Below, in pieces: positions 29,049-37,689 of a DNA stretch of 64,000 nt. The stretch spans positions 468,501 through 532,500 of the forward strand of contig NZ_CP149926.1 in NCBI RefSeq assembly GCF_037949285.1, written 5' to 3'. The first letter of the stretch is position 1, and the number at the start of each line of letters is the position of its first letter. The DNA comes from Thioclava sp. GXIMD4216. Its GTDB lineage: Bacteria > Pseudomonadota > Alphaproteobacteria > Rhodobacterales > Rhodobacteraceae. The notes under the pieces were generated by a model. It did no database searches. It saw nothing but the letters and a program-made list of their open reading frames with translations, and was not told the origin of the DNA. A program made the position numbers and the translations under genes.

Positions 29049-29880
29049 GACGACACCTCCGCTTCTGACCGACCGCCCCGCCCTTGACCGCCAACGCCTG
29101 CGTGCGCGGGCGCGCGGGCTTGATGCGTTTTTGCAAGAAGAGGCGGTGGCCGATCTTCAGGAAAGGCTGATCGAGGTTAATAGAACCTTTACATCGCCCG
29201 CCCTGATTGCGGCTTTCCCCGAAATCTGGACCCCTGTGCTACCTGATGCCAAGATCGTGCCCGATGCCGAGGTGCTTGACCTTGAAGAGGGGGCGCATGA
29301 TCTGGTGGTGCACGCCTTTGCGCTGCATTGGGCCAATGATCCGGTGGGGCAGATCGTGCAGGCGATGCGGGCGCTCAAACCTGACGGGCTGTTCATCGGC
29401 ATCCTGTTCGGTGGCCAGACCCTGCATGAATTGCGCGCGGCACTGGCCGAAGCCGAAGCCGCGGTGACAGGTGGCCTCAGTCCGCGTGTCGTTCCGATGG
29501 GAGAGGTGCGCGATCTGGGGGCGCTCCTGCAGCGTGTCGGGCTGGCCCTGCCGGTGGCCGATAGTGTCACCCGCGACGTGGCCTATACCAATCCGATGCG
29601 GCTGTTTGCAGACCTGCGCGCGATGGGTGAAACCAATGCATTGGCCGGTCGCAGGCGGCACTTCACCCGCCGCGCGGTCCTGATGCGGGCGCTGGACATC
29701 TATCTTGCGCATTATGCCGATGCGGAAGGGCGTATCCATGCGACCTTCGAGACGATCTGGTTGACGGGATGGACGCCGCATGAAAGCCAGCAGCAGCCGC
29801 TACGTCCGGGATCGGCCCGCAGGCGGCTGGCCGATGCGCTCGGGACGTTCGAACTGCCGACCGGCGAGAAACCCGTCTAA
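29047..29880 (+). CDS. SAM-dependent methyltransferase-like protein (BioC/NDUFAF5-like)
   Basis: A 277-residue class I methyltransferase-fold protein. The start LLTDRPALDRQRLRARA, then VLDLEEGAHDLVVHAFALHWANDPVGQIVQAMRALKPDGLF and LFGGQTLHELRAAL, matches the BioC-like/NDUFAF5-like group of Alphaproteobacteria, whose mitochondrial relative assists complex I assembly. The usual Gly-rich SAM loop is weak, so catalysis is uncertain. There is no Shine-Dalgarno sequence before its ATG, which overlaps the comF start. Translation may be leaderless. Confidence 0.75.
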   Translation: MTTPPLLTDRPALDRQRLRARARGLDAFLQEEAVADLQERLIEVNRTFTSPALIAAFPEIWTPVLPDAKIVPDAEVLDLEEGAHDLVVHAFALHWANDPVGQIVQAMRALKPDGLFIGILFGGQTLHELRAALAEAEAAVTGGLSPRVVPMGEVRDLGALLQRVGLALPVADSVTRDVAYTNPMRLFADLRAMGETNALAGRRRHFTRRAVLMRALDIYLAHYADAEGRIHATFETIWLTGWTPHESQQQPLRPGSARRRLADALGTFELPTGEKPV

Positions 29881-31223
29881 CCCAGCGCGGTCAGAAACCC
29901 TTTCGACCACCAGCTGACATCTTTGGTCAGAAGCACATCCATCAGGGCTTCGTGGTGGCGCCGGCGATCCTGCAGCGGCATGGCCAGTGCGGTCATGATG
30001 GCGGTGGCCATCTGCTCGATATCATGCGGATTGACGATCAGCGCATCATCCATCTGCTCGGCCGCACCGGCAAATTGCGACAGGATCAGAACGCCCGGAT
30101 CCTCGGGGTTCTGGGCTGCCACGAATTCCTTGGCCACAAGGTTCATCCCGTCCATCAGCGGCGTGACCAGCGCGATCTGGGCCGCCCGATACAGCCCCGC
30201 CAGTGTTTCCCGTGGAACAGGACGGTTGATGAACCGGATCGGCGCCCACTGGATATCCGCGAACTGGCCGTTGACCTGCCCCGAGAGATGCTCGGTCTCT
30301 TCACGGATATTGTCATAGGCCTCCACCCCTTCGCGGGTGGGCGGGCTGATCTGGATCAGCGAGACATGGCGGTGCCATTCCTCATGGCGCGACAGGAACT
30401 CGCCAAAAGCCTTGAACCGTTGCGGCACGCCCTTGGTGTAATCAAGCCGGTCGACCCCGATGATCAGCCGCCGGTCCGGCTTGATTACCCCTGCGGGCAA
30501 GCGGTCGATCTGCTCTTCGGCCAGATGGCGGAATTCCTGCGCATCGATGGCAATCGGGAAGGCGGCAACACGGCATTGCCGCTCGCCAAGCTGTACGAAG
30601 CCGCCCGCAAGCTCCTGCGCGCCCGCGATCTCGGTCAGGCAGGCAATGGCGGCGCGGGCATCGCGTTCGGATTGCATGCCGACCACCTCGTAATTGGCCA
30701 GCCATTCGCAGACATCTTCGGCATTTGGCAGGGCATGCAGCGTGATCGGATTGGGAAAGGGCGTATGCAGGAAAAAGCCCATCCGGTTCTTCGCCCCCAA
30801 CTGGCGCAGATACAGCGCCAGCGGGATCAGGTGATAATCATGCACCCAGATCCGGTCCTCGGGTTCGATCACCTCGATCAGCATCTTGGCAAAGCGGCGG
30901 TTCACTTCCTTATAGCTGTCGAGATATTCGGCATGGATCTCCAGCAGGTCTGTCCGTCCGTGAAACAGCGGCCAGAGCACCTGATTGGAAAAGCCGAAAT
31001 AATAATTCTCCTGTTCGGCCTCGGTCAGGTCGAAGGCCATGCGGCGGAAGGGACCGTCGGTGATTTCATGCAAGGTGTTCTCGGGGGTGTCCACGATCTC
31101 CCCCGATGTGCCGATCCAGATCCCCCCTGTTTCCTTGATCGTGTCATGCAGTGCAACAACCAGACCGCCCGAGGGATTGGGACCGGAAGGGATGCGGTTC
31201 GAGATACAGATCAGCCGTCCCAT
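29877..31223 (-). CDS. otsA: Trehalose-6-phosphate synthase OtsA
   Basis: OtsA (GT20) joins UDP-glucose and glucose-6-phosphate to trehalose-6-phosphate. From MGRLICISNRIP at 31223 it has 448 residues. The GGLVVAL loop, VHDYHLIPLALYLRQLGA, the DRLDYTKGVPQR motif and NLVAKEFVAAQ near the C terminus are conserved catalytic and binding elements. A long upstream extension in frame runs through otsB in the wrong frame and is ruled out. It starts 1 base after the otsB stop and overlaps the convergent methyltransferase stop by 4 bases. Confidence 0.96.
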   Translation of the reverse strand: MGRLICISNRIPSGPNPSGGLVVALHDTIKETGGIWIGTSGEIVDTPENTLHEITDGPFRRMAFDLTEAEQENYYFGFSNQVLWPLFHGRTDLLEIHAEYLDSYKEVNRRFAKMLIEVIEPEDRIWVHDYHLIPLALYLRQLGAKNRMGFFLHTPFPNPITLHALPNAEDVCEWLANYEVVGMQSERDARAAIACLTEIAGAQELAGGFVQLGERQCRVAAFPIAIDAQEFRHLAEEQIDRLPAGVIKPDRRLIIGVDRLDYTKGVPQRFKAFGEFLSRHEEWHRHVSLIQISPPTREGVEAYDNIREETEHLSGQVNGQFADIQWAPIRFINRPVPRETLAGLYRAAQIALVTPLMDGMNLVAKEFVAAQNPEDPGVLILSQFAGAAEQMDDALIVNPHDIEQMATAIMTALAMPLQDRRRHHEALMDVLLTKDVSWWSKGFLTALG

Positions 31224-31224
31224 C

Positions 31225-31956
31225 CTAGCGCGCCCCTCCCGCCCGTAGCCATTCCAGAACGGCGGCAGGGTCGGGCAGGCGCTGGCTTGCACAGCTTGCA
31301 CCCTCACCGACCTTGATGCCGAAGCCGCCGTGGGTCTCGGCCCAGTCCAGCGCGGGTTCGTCGGTGGTGTCATCGCCGATATAAACCGGTCGACGGCCAA
31401 GAAAGGCGGGAAGGTCCGACAGAAGCTGAAGCGCGCCATCTTTGGAAAACCCTGCCGGACGCAGCTCATAGGCCATTTTCGCGGGCTGGACCTCGAAACG
31501 CGGATTGGTGATCGCCAGCCGGTCGATGAAGGCCCGCACTTCCGGCCCTGCATCGGGACGGTTGCGGAAATGGATCGCGGCCCCCATCGATTTGTGCTCG
31601 TAAAGCAGCCCGCGCGACGCGGCATAATCACGCATTTCGGTCTGGGCGGCCTCCAGCCCTTCGGGCAGGGTCTCCAGCGGGGGCGTCATGCCGCGCGCTT
31701 CCGACCCGTGCGAGCCGACCATGACGCCGTCGAAGCCTCGCAGGAAGCCTTCTAGCTCGTTGAGAGAACGGCCCGATACGATTGCAAGCGCCCCTCCCGT
31801 CGCCTCTTCCAGACGGCACAGCAAAAGCCCCAGATCCGCCGGAAGCACCACGGCATCCGGTGTGGGGGCTATATCGACCAATGTTCCATCGAAATCGAGA
31901 AAAAGAGCTGTGTCAGAGCAATCGAGCGGTGGCACTTTGGTGCGATATTCCATCAT
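31225..31956 (-). CDS. otsB: Trehalose-6-phosphate phosphatase OtsB
   Basis: OtsB dephosphorylates trehalose-6-phosphate to the compatible solute trehalose. The 243-residue HAD-family protein has the nucleophile motif LFLDFDGTLVD, the IVSGRSL motif, and VYIGDDTTDEPA near the C terminus. The ATG at 31956 has AGG upstream with suitable spacing, while ATGs at 31962 and 31992 do not. It is the first gene of otsB-otsA. An EcfG-type promoter sits about 100 bases upstream, pointing to general stress control. Confidence 0.94.
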   Translation of the reverse strand: MMEYRTKVPPLDCSDTALFLDFDGTLVDIAPTPDAVVLPADLGLLLCRLEEATGGALAIVSGRSLNELEGFLRGFDGVMVGSHGSEARGMTPPLETLPEGLEAAQTEMRDYAASRGLLYEHKSMGAAIHFRNRPDAGPEVRAFIDRLAITNPRFEVQPAKMAYELRPAGFSKDGALQLLSDLPAFLGRRPVYIGDDTTDEPALDWAETHGGFGIKVGEGASCASQRLPDPAAVLEWLRAGGAR

Positions 31957-32055
31957 GTCCATACCTGAGACTAATTCCAAAATGCGGCCCATGTCAAAGC
32001 TGGCGGACCGCGTAGCCGCGGGTCATGAGAACTTTGGGCTTTGACACAGTTCCCG

Positions 32056-32080
32056 AACGCGTTATCTCCGGAAATGTTCC
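32056..32080 (-). promoter_or_regulatory. EcfG-type general stress promoter before otsBA
   Basis: The minus strand reads GGAAC-N16-CGTT (-35 at 32080-32076, -10 at 32059-32056), an exact match to the EcfG (PhyR-NepR-EcfG) consensus of Alphaproteobacteria. It faces otsB. Transcription would start near 32050, leaving a leader of about 95 bases. Trehalose genes are known general-stress targets in other Alphaproteobacteria. Confidence 0.7.
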
Positions 32081-32102
32081 GAAACCGCGATAGGATCTTT
32101 CC

Positions 32103-33161
32103 ATGCCGAAGCCAGCCAATCCGCGCTTGAGCCATGCGCCTGCCGACCACCCTGCGGTGCCTACGGCCAAGATCGGTGTCCTTGTGGCCAATCTGGGCAC
32201 TCCGGATGGAACGGATTACTGGTCGATGCGCCGGTATCTGGGCGAATTTCTCTCGGACAAGCGCGTTATCGATATTCCGAACTGGAAATGGCAACCGCTT
32301 TTGCAGCTGATTATCCTGTCCAAGCGCCCCTTCACCTCGGGGGCGAATTACAAGACGATCTGGAATAACGAGGCCAATGAAAGCCCGTTAATGACGATCA
32401 CCAAACAGCAGGTGGCCAAGCTGAAGCAATCGATGGCGGCGCTTTATGGCGACCGCGTCGAGGTGGATTTCTGTATGCGCTACGGCAATCCTTCGACCCG
32501 ATCCGTGGTGGACCGGATGGTGAAGAACGGCTGCGAGAAGATCCTGTTCTTCCCGCTGTATCCGCATTACGCGGGGGCGACCTCGGCCACGGCCAATGAT
32601 GCGTTTTTCAAGGCGCTGATGACCCAGAAACGGCAGCCTGCCGCGCGCGTCGTTCCGGAATATTTCGACCGCCCGAACTATATAGAGGCTCTGGCCCAAT
32701 CGGTGCTGAACGCCTATCCAGACGGGGCACAGCCCGATGTGCTGGTCTGCTCCTATCATGGCATGCCCAAGCGGTATCTGATGGAAGGCGACCCCTATCA
32801 CTGTCAGTGCCAGAAGACGACGCGCCTTCTGCGCGAGCGGCTGGGCTGGGACAAAGACCGCATCCACACCACCTTCCAGTCGGTTTTTGGCACCGAGGAA
32901 TGGTTGCGCCCCTATACTGTCGAACATGTGGCCGAACTGGCCCGCGCGGGCAAAAAGCGTATCGCTGTCATTTCGCCCGCGTTTTCGGCCGATTGCATCG
33001 AGACCCTCGAAGAGATCAAGGGCGAGATCTGCGAGGCTTTCGAACATGCGGGTGGCGAAAGCTTTACCTATATCCCCTGTCTCAATGACGGTGATGCCCA
33101 TATCGCGCTGCTGAGCGAGGTCATCGAGGAGAATTTGCAGGGCTGGATCCACCGCCTCTGA
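32103..33161 (+). CDS. hemH: Ferrochelatase HemH
   Basis: HemH inserts ferrous iron into protoporphyrin IX to make protohaem. The 352-residue protein has the family segments VLVANLGTPDGTDYWSMRRYL, FFPLYPHYAGATSA and VCSYHGMPKRYLMEGD, the last with the catalytic His, and CHCQCQKTTRLL-type Cys residues near 238-240. AGGA lies seven bases before the ATG. It is divergent from otsBA; the short space between them carries the stress promoter. Confidence 0.97.
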   Translation: MPKPANPRLSHAPADHPAVPTAKIGVLVANLGTPDGTDYWSMRRYLGEFLSDKRVIDIPNWKWQPLLQLIILSKRPFTSGANYKTIWNNEANESPLMTITKQQVAKLKQSMAALYGDRVEVDFCMRYGNPSTRSVVDRMVKNGCEKILFFPLYPHYAGATSATANDAFFKALMTQKRQPAARVVPEYFDRPNYIEALAQSVLNAYPDGAQPDVLVCSYHGMPKRYLMEGDPYHCQCQKTTRLLRERLGWDKDRIHTTFQSVFGTEEWLRPYTVEHVAELARAGKKRIAVISPAFSADCIETLEEIKGEICEAFEHAGGESFTYIPCLNDGDAHIALLSEVIEENLQGWIHRL

Positions 33162-33293
33162 GCGGTCCGGCGGCAAAAACATGGCGTCAGTGTCGCAACC
33201 CGCAGGCATTTGATGTCCTCACGGAACTGTGGGTTTGAAGCAAAGCGCGGCTGCGTGTATCGCTGGCGGCCAGAGAATTCGACGGTGAACGGT

Positions 33294-33803
33294 ATGAAAG
33301 CACTTCCTATCCTTGCGTTGCTGATGGCTCTCGGGGCCTGCGCGACCACTTCAAACGATGTGCAGCTGGCTCCCGATGGGAAGCCGATGCCGAAAGTCTA
33401 TCGGATCACCAAAAAGGATGCCGAGGTGATCCCGAGCCGCGCGCTCGAGGCGGTCAACAGCCTGCGCGCCGCCCGTGGTACCGGCCCGATGCAGCTGAAC
33501 ACACAGCTGGCGATCGCTGCCACGGTGCATAGCAAGGACATGGCCAAGCAGAACCGGCCGTGGCATTGGGGCTCGGACGGGTCCTCGCCCCTGGATCGTG
33601 CAAAACGCGCGGGCTTCTATGGCGAAGTCGTGGGCGAGAATATCTCGGAGACCTATGAAACCGAGACCGAAACCCTTTCGGCTTGGATGAGCGATCCGGA
33701 GACCCGCGATGTGATCCTCAATCCGGCGGCCACCGAGATGGGCTTTGCCTGGTATCAGGAGCCGTCGGGCAAGATCTGGTGGACCATGTTGACCGGGCGC
33801 TGA
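33294..33803 (+). CDS. CAP-domain lipoprotein
   Basis: From MKALPILALLMALGACATTS at 33294 this is a 169-residue lipoprotein with lipobox LGAC. The rest is a CAP/SCP-PR1 domain: ALEAVNSLRAARG, LAIAATVHSKDMAKQNRPWHWGSDG, VGENIS and the C-terminal WWTMLTGR. CAP domains bind lipids or act in the envelope; a specific role here is unknown. The 133 bases from hemH hold no clear promoter motif. A terminator follows about 50 bases after the stop. Confidence 0.88.
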   Translation: MKALPILALLMALGACATTSNDVQLAPDGKPMPKVYRITKKDAEVIPSRALEAVNSLRAARGTGPMQLNTQLAIAATVHSKDMAKQNRPWHWGSDGSSPLDRAKRAGFYGEVVGENISETYETETETLSAWMSDPETRDVILNPAATEMGFAWYQEPSGKIWWTMLTGR

Positions 33804-33854
33804 TGCGCCCGCCCTACACCCGCTATGCCTCGTAACATGGCTTGTCCGACATAG

Positions 33855-33881
33855 AAAAAGGCCCCGCAAGAGGGCCTTTTT
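33855..33881. terminator. Bidirectional intrinsic terminator
   Basis: The 10-bp stem AAAAAGGCCC/GGGCCTTTTT with a 7-base loop lies between the convergent CAP lipoprotein and L,D-transpeptidase genes, with A- and T-runs on either side so it can serve both strands. Confidence 0.85.
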
Positions 33882-33907
33882 TGATGCCTGCCGCGACGCG
33901 GGGCCGT

Positions 33908-34408
33908 TTAGGGGTAGATAAAGATCGGGGTGCCGGTCAGCACCATCGAATAGATTTCCTCGATCTGTTTATCATTCACGGCAATACAGCCTGCGGTCCA
34001 GTCCTTGCCGCGGCCCTTATTGGCCCCTGCCTGCCCGTGAATGAAGATATCTCCGCCCGGTTTGCGGCCCTGACTTTCAGCGAAGGAGATCTGCTGCGGG
34101 TTCGGATAGGACACGCGCAGAGACAGGTGATAGGCGGAATTGGGATTGCGCCAGTCGATGTAATAGACCCCTTCGGGGGTTTTGCCGTCACCTTCGAACT
34201 GCTTGGGACCAACCGGTTGGCCGCCCAGAGCAATGTCATAGGTCTTGACGATCTGGTCGCCCGAGAACAGATACATCTTGCGGTCTTTCTTGAAGACCTG
34301 AATCTGTGTCACCGGCGCGCCTTCGTAATTCTTGAACTTCGAACTGTCGCCACATGCCGACAGAAGGGCCATTGCGCCAAGGCCCGAAAGAAGCGTTCTG
34401 CGTTGCAT
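33908..34408 (-). CDS. L,D-transpeptidase (YkuD) lipoprotein
   Basis: A 166-residue protein with a lipoprotein signal (lipobox LSAC, about 16-19) that also starts with twin arginines. The YkuD domain carries IFIHGQ and, after a 14-residue gap, DWTAGCIAV with the catalytic cysteine. The usual SHGCxR is TAGCIA here, as in a recognised subgroup of the family. These enzymes make 3-3 peptidoglycan cross-links or handle the lipoprotein-peptidoglycan link. The 79 bases upstream show no clear promoter. Confidence 0.9.
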   Translation of the reverse strand: MQRRTLLSGLGAMALLSACGDSSKFKNYEGAPVTQIQVFKKDRKMYLFSGDQIVKTYDIALGGQPVGPKQFEGDGKTPEGVYYIDWRNPNSAYHLSLRVSYPNPQQISFAESQGRKPGGDIFIHGQAGANKGRGKDWTAGCIAVNDKQIEEIYSMVLTGTPIFIYP

Positions 34409-34487
34409 TTTTTGCCTGTTTGATAGGTCTGCTCGATAGGCCTTCTAGCCGTTTTCTGCCTTTAGATCGAGTCTGCTTTAGACGTGG

Positions 34488-35720
34488 TTAACAACGGGTA
34501 AACAGCGCAGCGATTTCAATATGGGCAGACCAACGGAACTGGTCGACAGCGATAAGTTTCTCCAGGACAAATCCTGCTTCCAGCAAGGTCTTGGCATCGC
34601 GAGAGAAAGTGATCGGGTTGCAGGACACATGCAAGACACGTGTGGCATCCGAGCGGCAGATTTCGGCAATCTGGGACTCCGCGCCGGCGCGCGGCGGGTC
34701 GATCACGATTACGTCAAAACGGTCGAGCTCGTCGGGAAGCAGCGGGCGGCGGAAGAGATCGCGGGCTTCATGGGTCACACGATGCAGGCCCTGCGCCTTG
34801 CGCCAGCCTTGGTCGAGAGCCTCCAGCATGGGGGCTTCGGCCTCGACCGCATGGACATCGGTATATTGGGCCAGAGGCAGGGTGAAAGTGCCCGACCCCG
34901 AGAACAGATCGACCACTTTTGCGGCCTTGCCGAGGTTTTGCAGAACGAAATCGGTCAGCGCCGTTTCGCCCTCTTTCGTGGCCTGCAGGAAAGCGCCTGC
35001 GGGCGGGGCAACCTGTGCCCGTCCCATCGCCTGCCATGCGGGACGGATCGCGGCGATCATCTCGCCATTCCATGAGATCCGCGCCAGCCCGTTCTTATGG
35101 GCGATCTCGGAGAGCGTGGTGAAGAGATCTGCCGAAATCTCCTTGCCGCCGGTGCAGGCGATCTCGACGCCAGCCTCCGAGAGGGTCAGCGTCATCGACA
35201 GCTCGCCCTTGCGGCTGGCTCCGGCGATGGTCAGGGCTTCGGCCGTGGGCAGATGGGCCAGCAGCTCGGGGCGCAGCAGGGTGCAGCCGGTGATTTCGGT
35301 GATCGTGCCGGAGGCGCGGCCATGAAAGCCCACCTGCGCGCCCTTTTTGGTGCGGCGCCCCGAAAGCGTGGCGCGGCGGCGTGAATTGGCGGGAGAGGTG
35401 AAGACCTGTTCGACCTTGGCGTCGATATCACGCGCGGCCAGTGCCGTTTCGATCACGCTGGCTTTCCAGTCGGCCACGAATGCATCCGAGGCATGTTGCA
35501 GGCTGCAGCCCCCGCAGGCGCGATAATGCGGGCAAGGAGGCCGGACTCGGCTGGCGGAAGGGTTGACGATCTTCGGTTGCGCGATCCGGCCAGCAACGAC
35601 CTCGCCGGTGATGTCTTCCTGTGGGAGGGTGAGCGGCGCGTGGATCGTGCCCTCTTCGCTGCGGATGACGCCATCGGCCTGAATGGAGAGGCGGTCGACG
35701 CTATAGATGTGATCGGTCAT
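34488..35720 (-). CDS. TrmA/RumA-type RNA (uracil-5-)methyltransferase
   Basis: A 410-residue SAM-dependent RNA methyltransferase. It has an N-terminal TRAM-like region, a [4Fe-4S] motif CPHYRACGGCSLQH (about 63-76), the SAM loop VDLFSGSGTFTLPL, VIDPPRAGAE and VLHVSCNP with the nucleophilic cysteine. It probably makes m5U in 23S rRNA or tRNA, but the exact target cannot be read from sequence. It stands alone on the minus strand between the L,D-transpeptidase and ABC exporter genes. Confidence 0.9.
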   Translation of the reverse strand: MTDHIYSVDRLSIQADGVIRSEEGTIHAPLTLPQEDITGEVVAGRIAQPKIVNPSASRVRPPCPHYRACGGCSLQHASDAFVADWKASVIETALAARDIDAKVEQVFTSPANSRRRATLSGRRTKKGAQVGFHGRASGTITEITGCTLLRPELLAHLPTAEALTIAGASRKGELSMTLTLSEAGVEIACTGGKEISADLFTTLSEIAHKNGLARISWNGEMIAAIRPAWQAMGRAQVAPPAGAFLQATKEGETALTDFVLQNLGKAAKVVDLFSGSGTFTLPLAQYTDVHAVEAEAPMLEALDQGWRKAQGLHRVTHEARDLFRRPLLPDELDRFDVIVIDPPRAGAESQIAEICRSDATRVLHVSCNPITFSRDAKTLLEAGFVLEKLIAVDQFRWSAHIEIAALFTRC

Positions 35721-35784
35721 GATGGCTATCCGGCTGGCTTTGCTTGAGGGCAGGCTTTAGCAGCCCTTGGCCGCAAGGCAAAGC

Positions 35785-37620
35785 CTATTGCGCCGCCTCC
35801 ACATCTTCCGCGTTGTCCTCGGCACCGATAAAGCCGCCCGACTGCCGGTTCCAGTAGCGGGCATAGAGGCCGTTCTGCGCCAGCAGTTCATCATGCGTGC
35901 CGTCTTCCGCAATATGGCCTTTCTCCATGACCACGATCCTGTCCATTTCGGCGATGGTGGACAGGCGGTGGGCGATGGCCAGTACGGTCTTGTCGGCCAT
36001 CACATTGGTCAGCGCGTCCTGCACCTGCGCCTCGACCTCGGAATCCAGTGCCGAGGTGGCCTCGTCCAGCACCAGAATAGGCGCGTTTTTCAGGAAGGCG
36101 CGGGCGAGGGCGATACGCTGGCGTTGGCCGCCCGAGAGTTTCACCCCGCGTTCGCCCAGCATCGCATCATATCCTTTATTGCCCTTATGGTCTTCGAGAT
36201 CGAGAATGAAATCATGCGCTTCGGCCGCGCGGGCGGCGTCGATGATCTCCTGTTCGGTGGCATCGGGGCGACCATAGAGGATGTTCTCGCGGGCGGAGCG
36301 GTTGAACATGGCTGTTTCCTGCGTGACCATAGCGATCTGACGGCGCAGGCTTTCCTGCGTGATCGTGCGGATATCGGTATTATCCAACCGAACGGCCCCT
36401 TTTTCGGTATCATACAACCGAAGAAGCAGGGCAACGAGGGTGGATTTCCCTGCGCCTGACGCCCCCACGATACCGACGCGCTGGCCTGCGGGAATAGCGA
36501 GAGAAATATCCTGCAATCCACCCTCGCTGCGCCCGTAACTGAAACTGACATGGTCAAAACATACTGCGCCCTGCGCGCGCCCTATGTCCTGTGCATCGGG
36601 GTGGTCGGTCAGGCCGTGGGTCGCGGCCAGCGTGTTCATCCCGTCTTCCGCCTCACCGATCGAGCCATAGATCTGCATCAGCGACATCGACACCCACCCC
36701 GACATCTGCGCGATCCGCATGGCGATGGCCCCTGCGGCGGCCACATCCCCCGCACTGGCCGCGCCCTGACGCCAGAGCAGAACCGTACCGCCAACCAAAA
36801 CCACCGGCAGCAGGCCGGAGAGCGCCATCTGGGCGGTCCGGTAGCCGGTGGAGACCCGTCCGAAGGCGATCGCGCGTTCGCGGAAGCTTTCCATCGCGCC
36901 CAAGGCCTCGCGGTCCTCGTGTTCGGTATTGGCAAAAAGCTTCACCGTCTTGATATTGGTGATCGTATCCACCACCTGCCCCGACACCATAGCCCGTGCG
37001 GAGGCGCGCGCCTTCGACCGCCCGCGCACATGCGGCAGGAAGGTGCGGATCACCAGAACCATCGCGATCATCCATAGCAGCAGCGCCAGCGCCGCCCAAC
37101 CGTCGATTGCGGCCAGCATGGCTGCCGAGCCGAGGATCGACGAGAGGGCGAACATGCCGGTCTCTATGCTGCCTTGTGCGACATCGGTCACCGCGCGGGC
37201 GGTCTGCATCTGCTTTTGGGCGATGCGACCGGCGAAATCGTTATCGAAGAAGGTCACCGACTGGCCCATCGTGTGGCGGTGCAGGCGTGACAAGACCTGA
37301 GGGAAGATATTCGGCTGTAACAATAGGTGGTTGGCGGCTGTTGACAGACCAAAGACCACAGGGCGGATCACCAGATAGAAGAGCACGAAACCGCCAAGGA
37401 TCAGCGCGTGGTCGGACCAGATATCGCCCTGCGTCGTCGAGATCAGACTGTCGATCACGCGCCCCAGAAGCCATGCCGAGACCACTTCCATCGCGCCTGC
37501 TGCGGCGGATAGCAGGGCCGATACCGTGATCAGCCCCCATGCGCCCCTCAGGCACCAGAAGAGAAAGCGCCCGAGTGTGGTTGGTGGGGCGGATCTGGCC
37601 TTGCGGAAGGGGTTTATCAT
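35785..37620 (-). CDS. ABC exporter, fused membrane and ATPase domains
   Basis: A 611-residue half-transporter with six membrane segments in the first 330 residues (ABC_membrane domain) and a C-terminal ATPase with Walker A VGASGAGKST, signature LSGGQRQR, Walker B LVLDEATSALD and the H-loop AIAHRL. The ATG at 37620 has AGGAG seven bases upstream. It resembles MsbA/multidrug-type ABC exporters and would work as a dimer; the substrate is unknown. It is followed downstream by the RNA methyltransferase gene across 64 bases. Confidence 0.92.
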   Translation of the reverse strand: MINPFRKARSAPPTTLGRFLFWCLRGAWGLITVSALLSAAAGAMEVVSAWLLGRVIDSLISTTQGDIWSDHALILGGFVLFYLVIRPVVFGLSTAANHLLLQPNIFPQVLSRLHRHTMGQSVTFFDNDFAGRIAQKQMQTARAVTDVAQGSIETGMFALSSILGSAAMLAAIDGWAALALLLWMIAMVLVIRTFLPHVRGRSKARASARAMVSGQVVDTITNIKTVKLFANTEHEDREALGAMESFRERAIAFGRVSTGYRTAQMALSGLLPVVLVGGTVLLWRQGAASAGDVAAAGAIAMRIAQMSGWVSMSLMQIYGSIGEAEDGMNTLAATHGLTDHPDAQDIGRAQGAVCFDHVSFSYGRSEGGLQDISLAIPAGQRVGIVGASGAGKSTLVALLLRLYDTEKGAVRLDNTDIRTITQESLRRQIAMVTQETAMFNRSARENILYGRPDATEQEIIDAARAAEAHDFILDLEDHKGNKGYDAMLGERGVKLSGGQRQRIALARAFLKNAPILVLDEATSALDSEVEAQVQDALTNVMADKTVLAIAHRLSTIAEMDRIVVMEKGHIAEDGTHDELLAQNGLYARYWNRQSGGFIGAEDNAEDVEAAQ

Positions 37621-37689
37621 CAGCATGCTCCTTTTGCAGGTCAAGCTAGACCGTGCCGTGCGTCCGGCCAAGGGGGGCGGTGCGCAGGC

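Noticed and set aside
30204..30219. parS-like sequence in otsA
   Set aside because: 14 of 16 bases match but the invariant central CACG is changed to CCCG, and it is far from the origin.
34488..34502. TTAA-N7-TAAA near the RNA methyltransferase stop
   Set aside because: One mismatch to the CtrA box, and the first half-site coincides with the stop codon.
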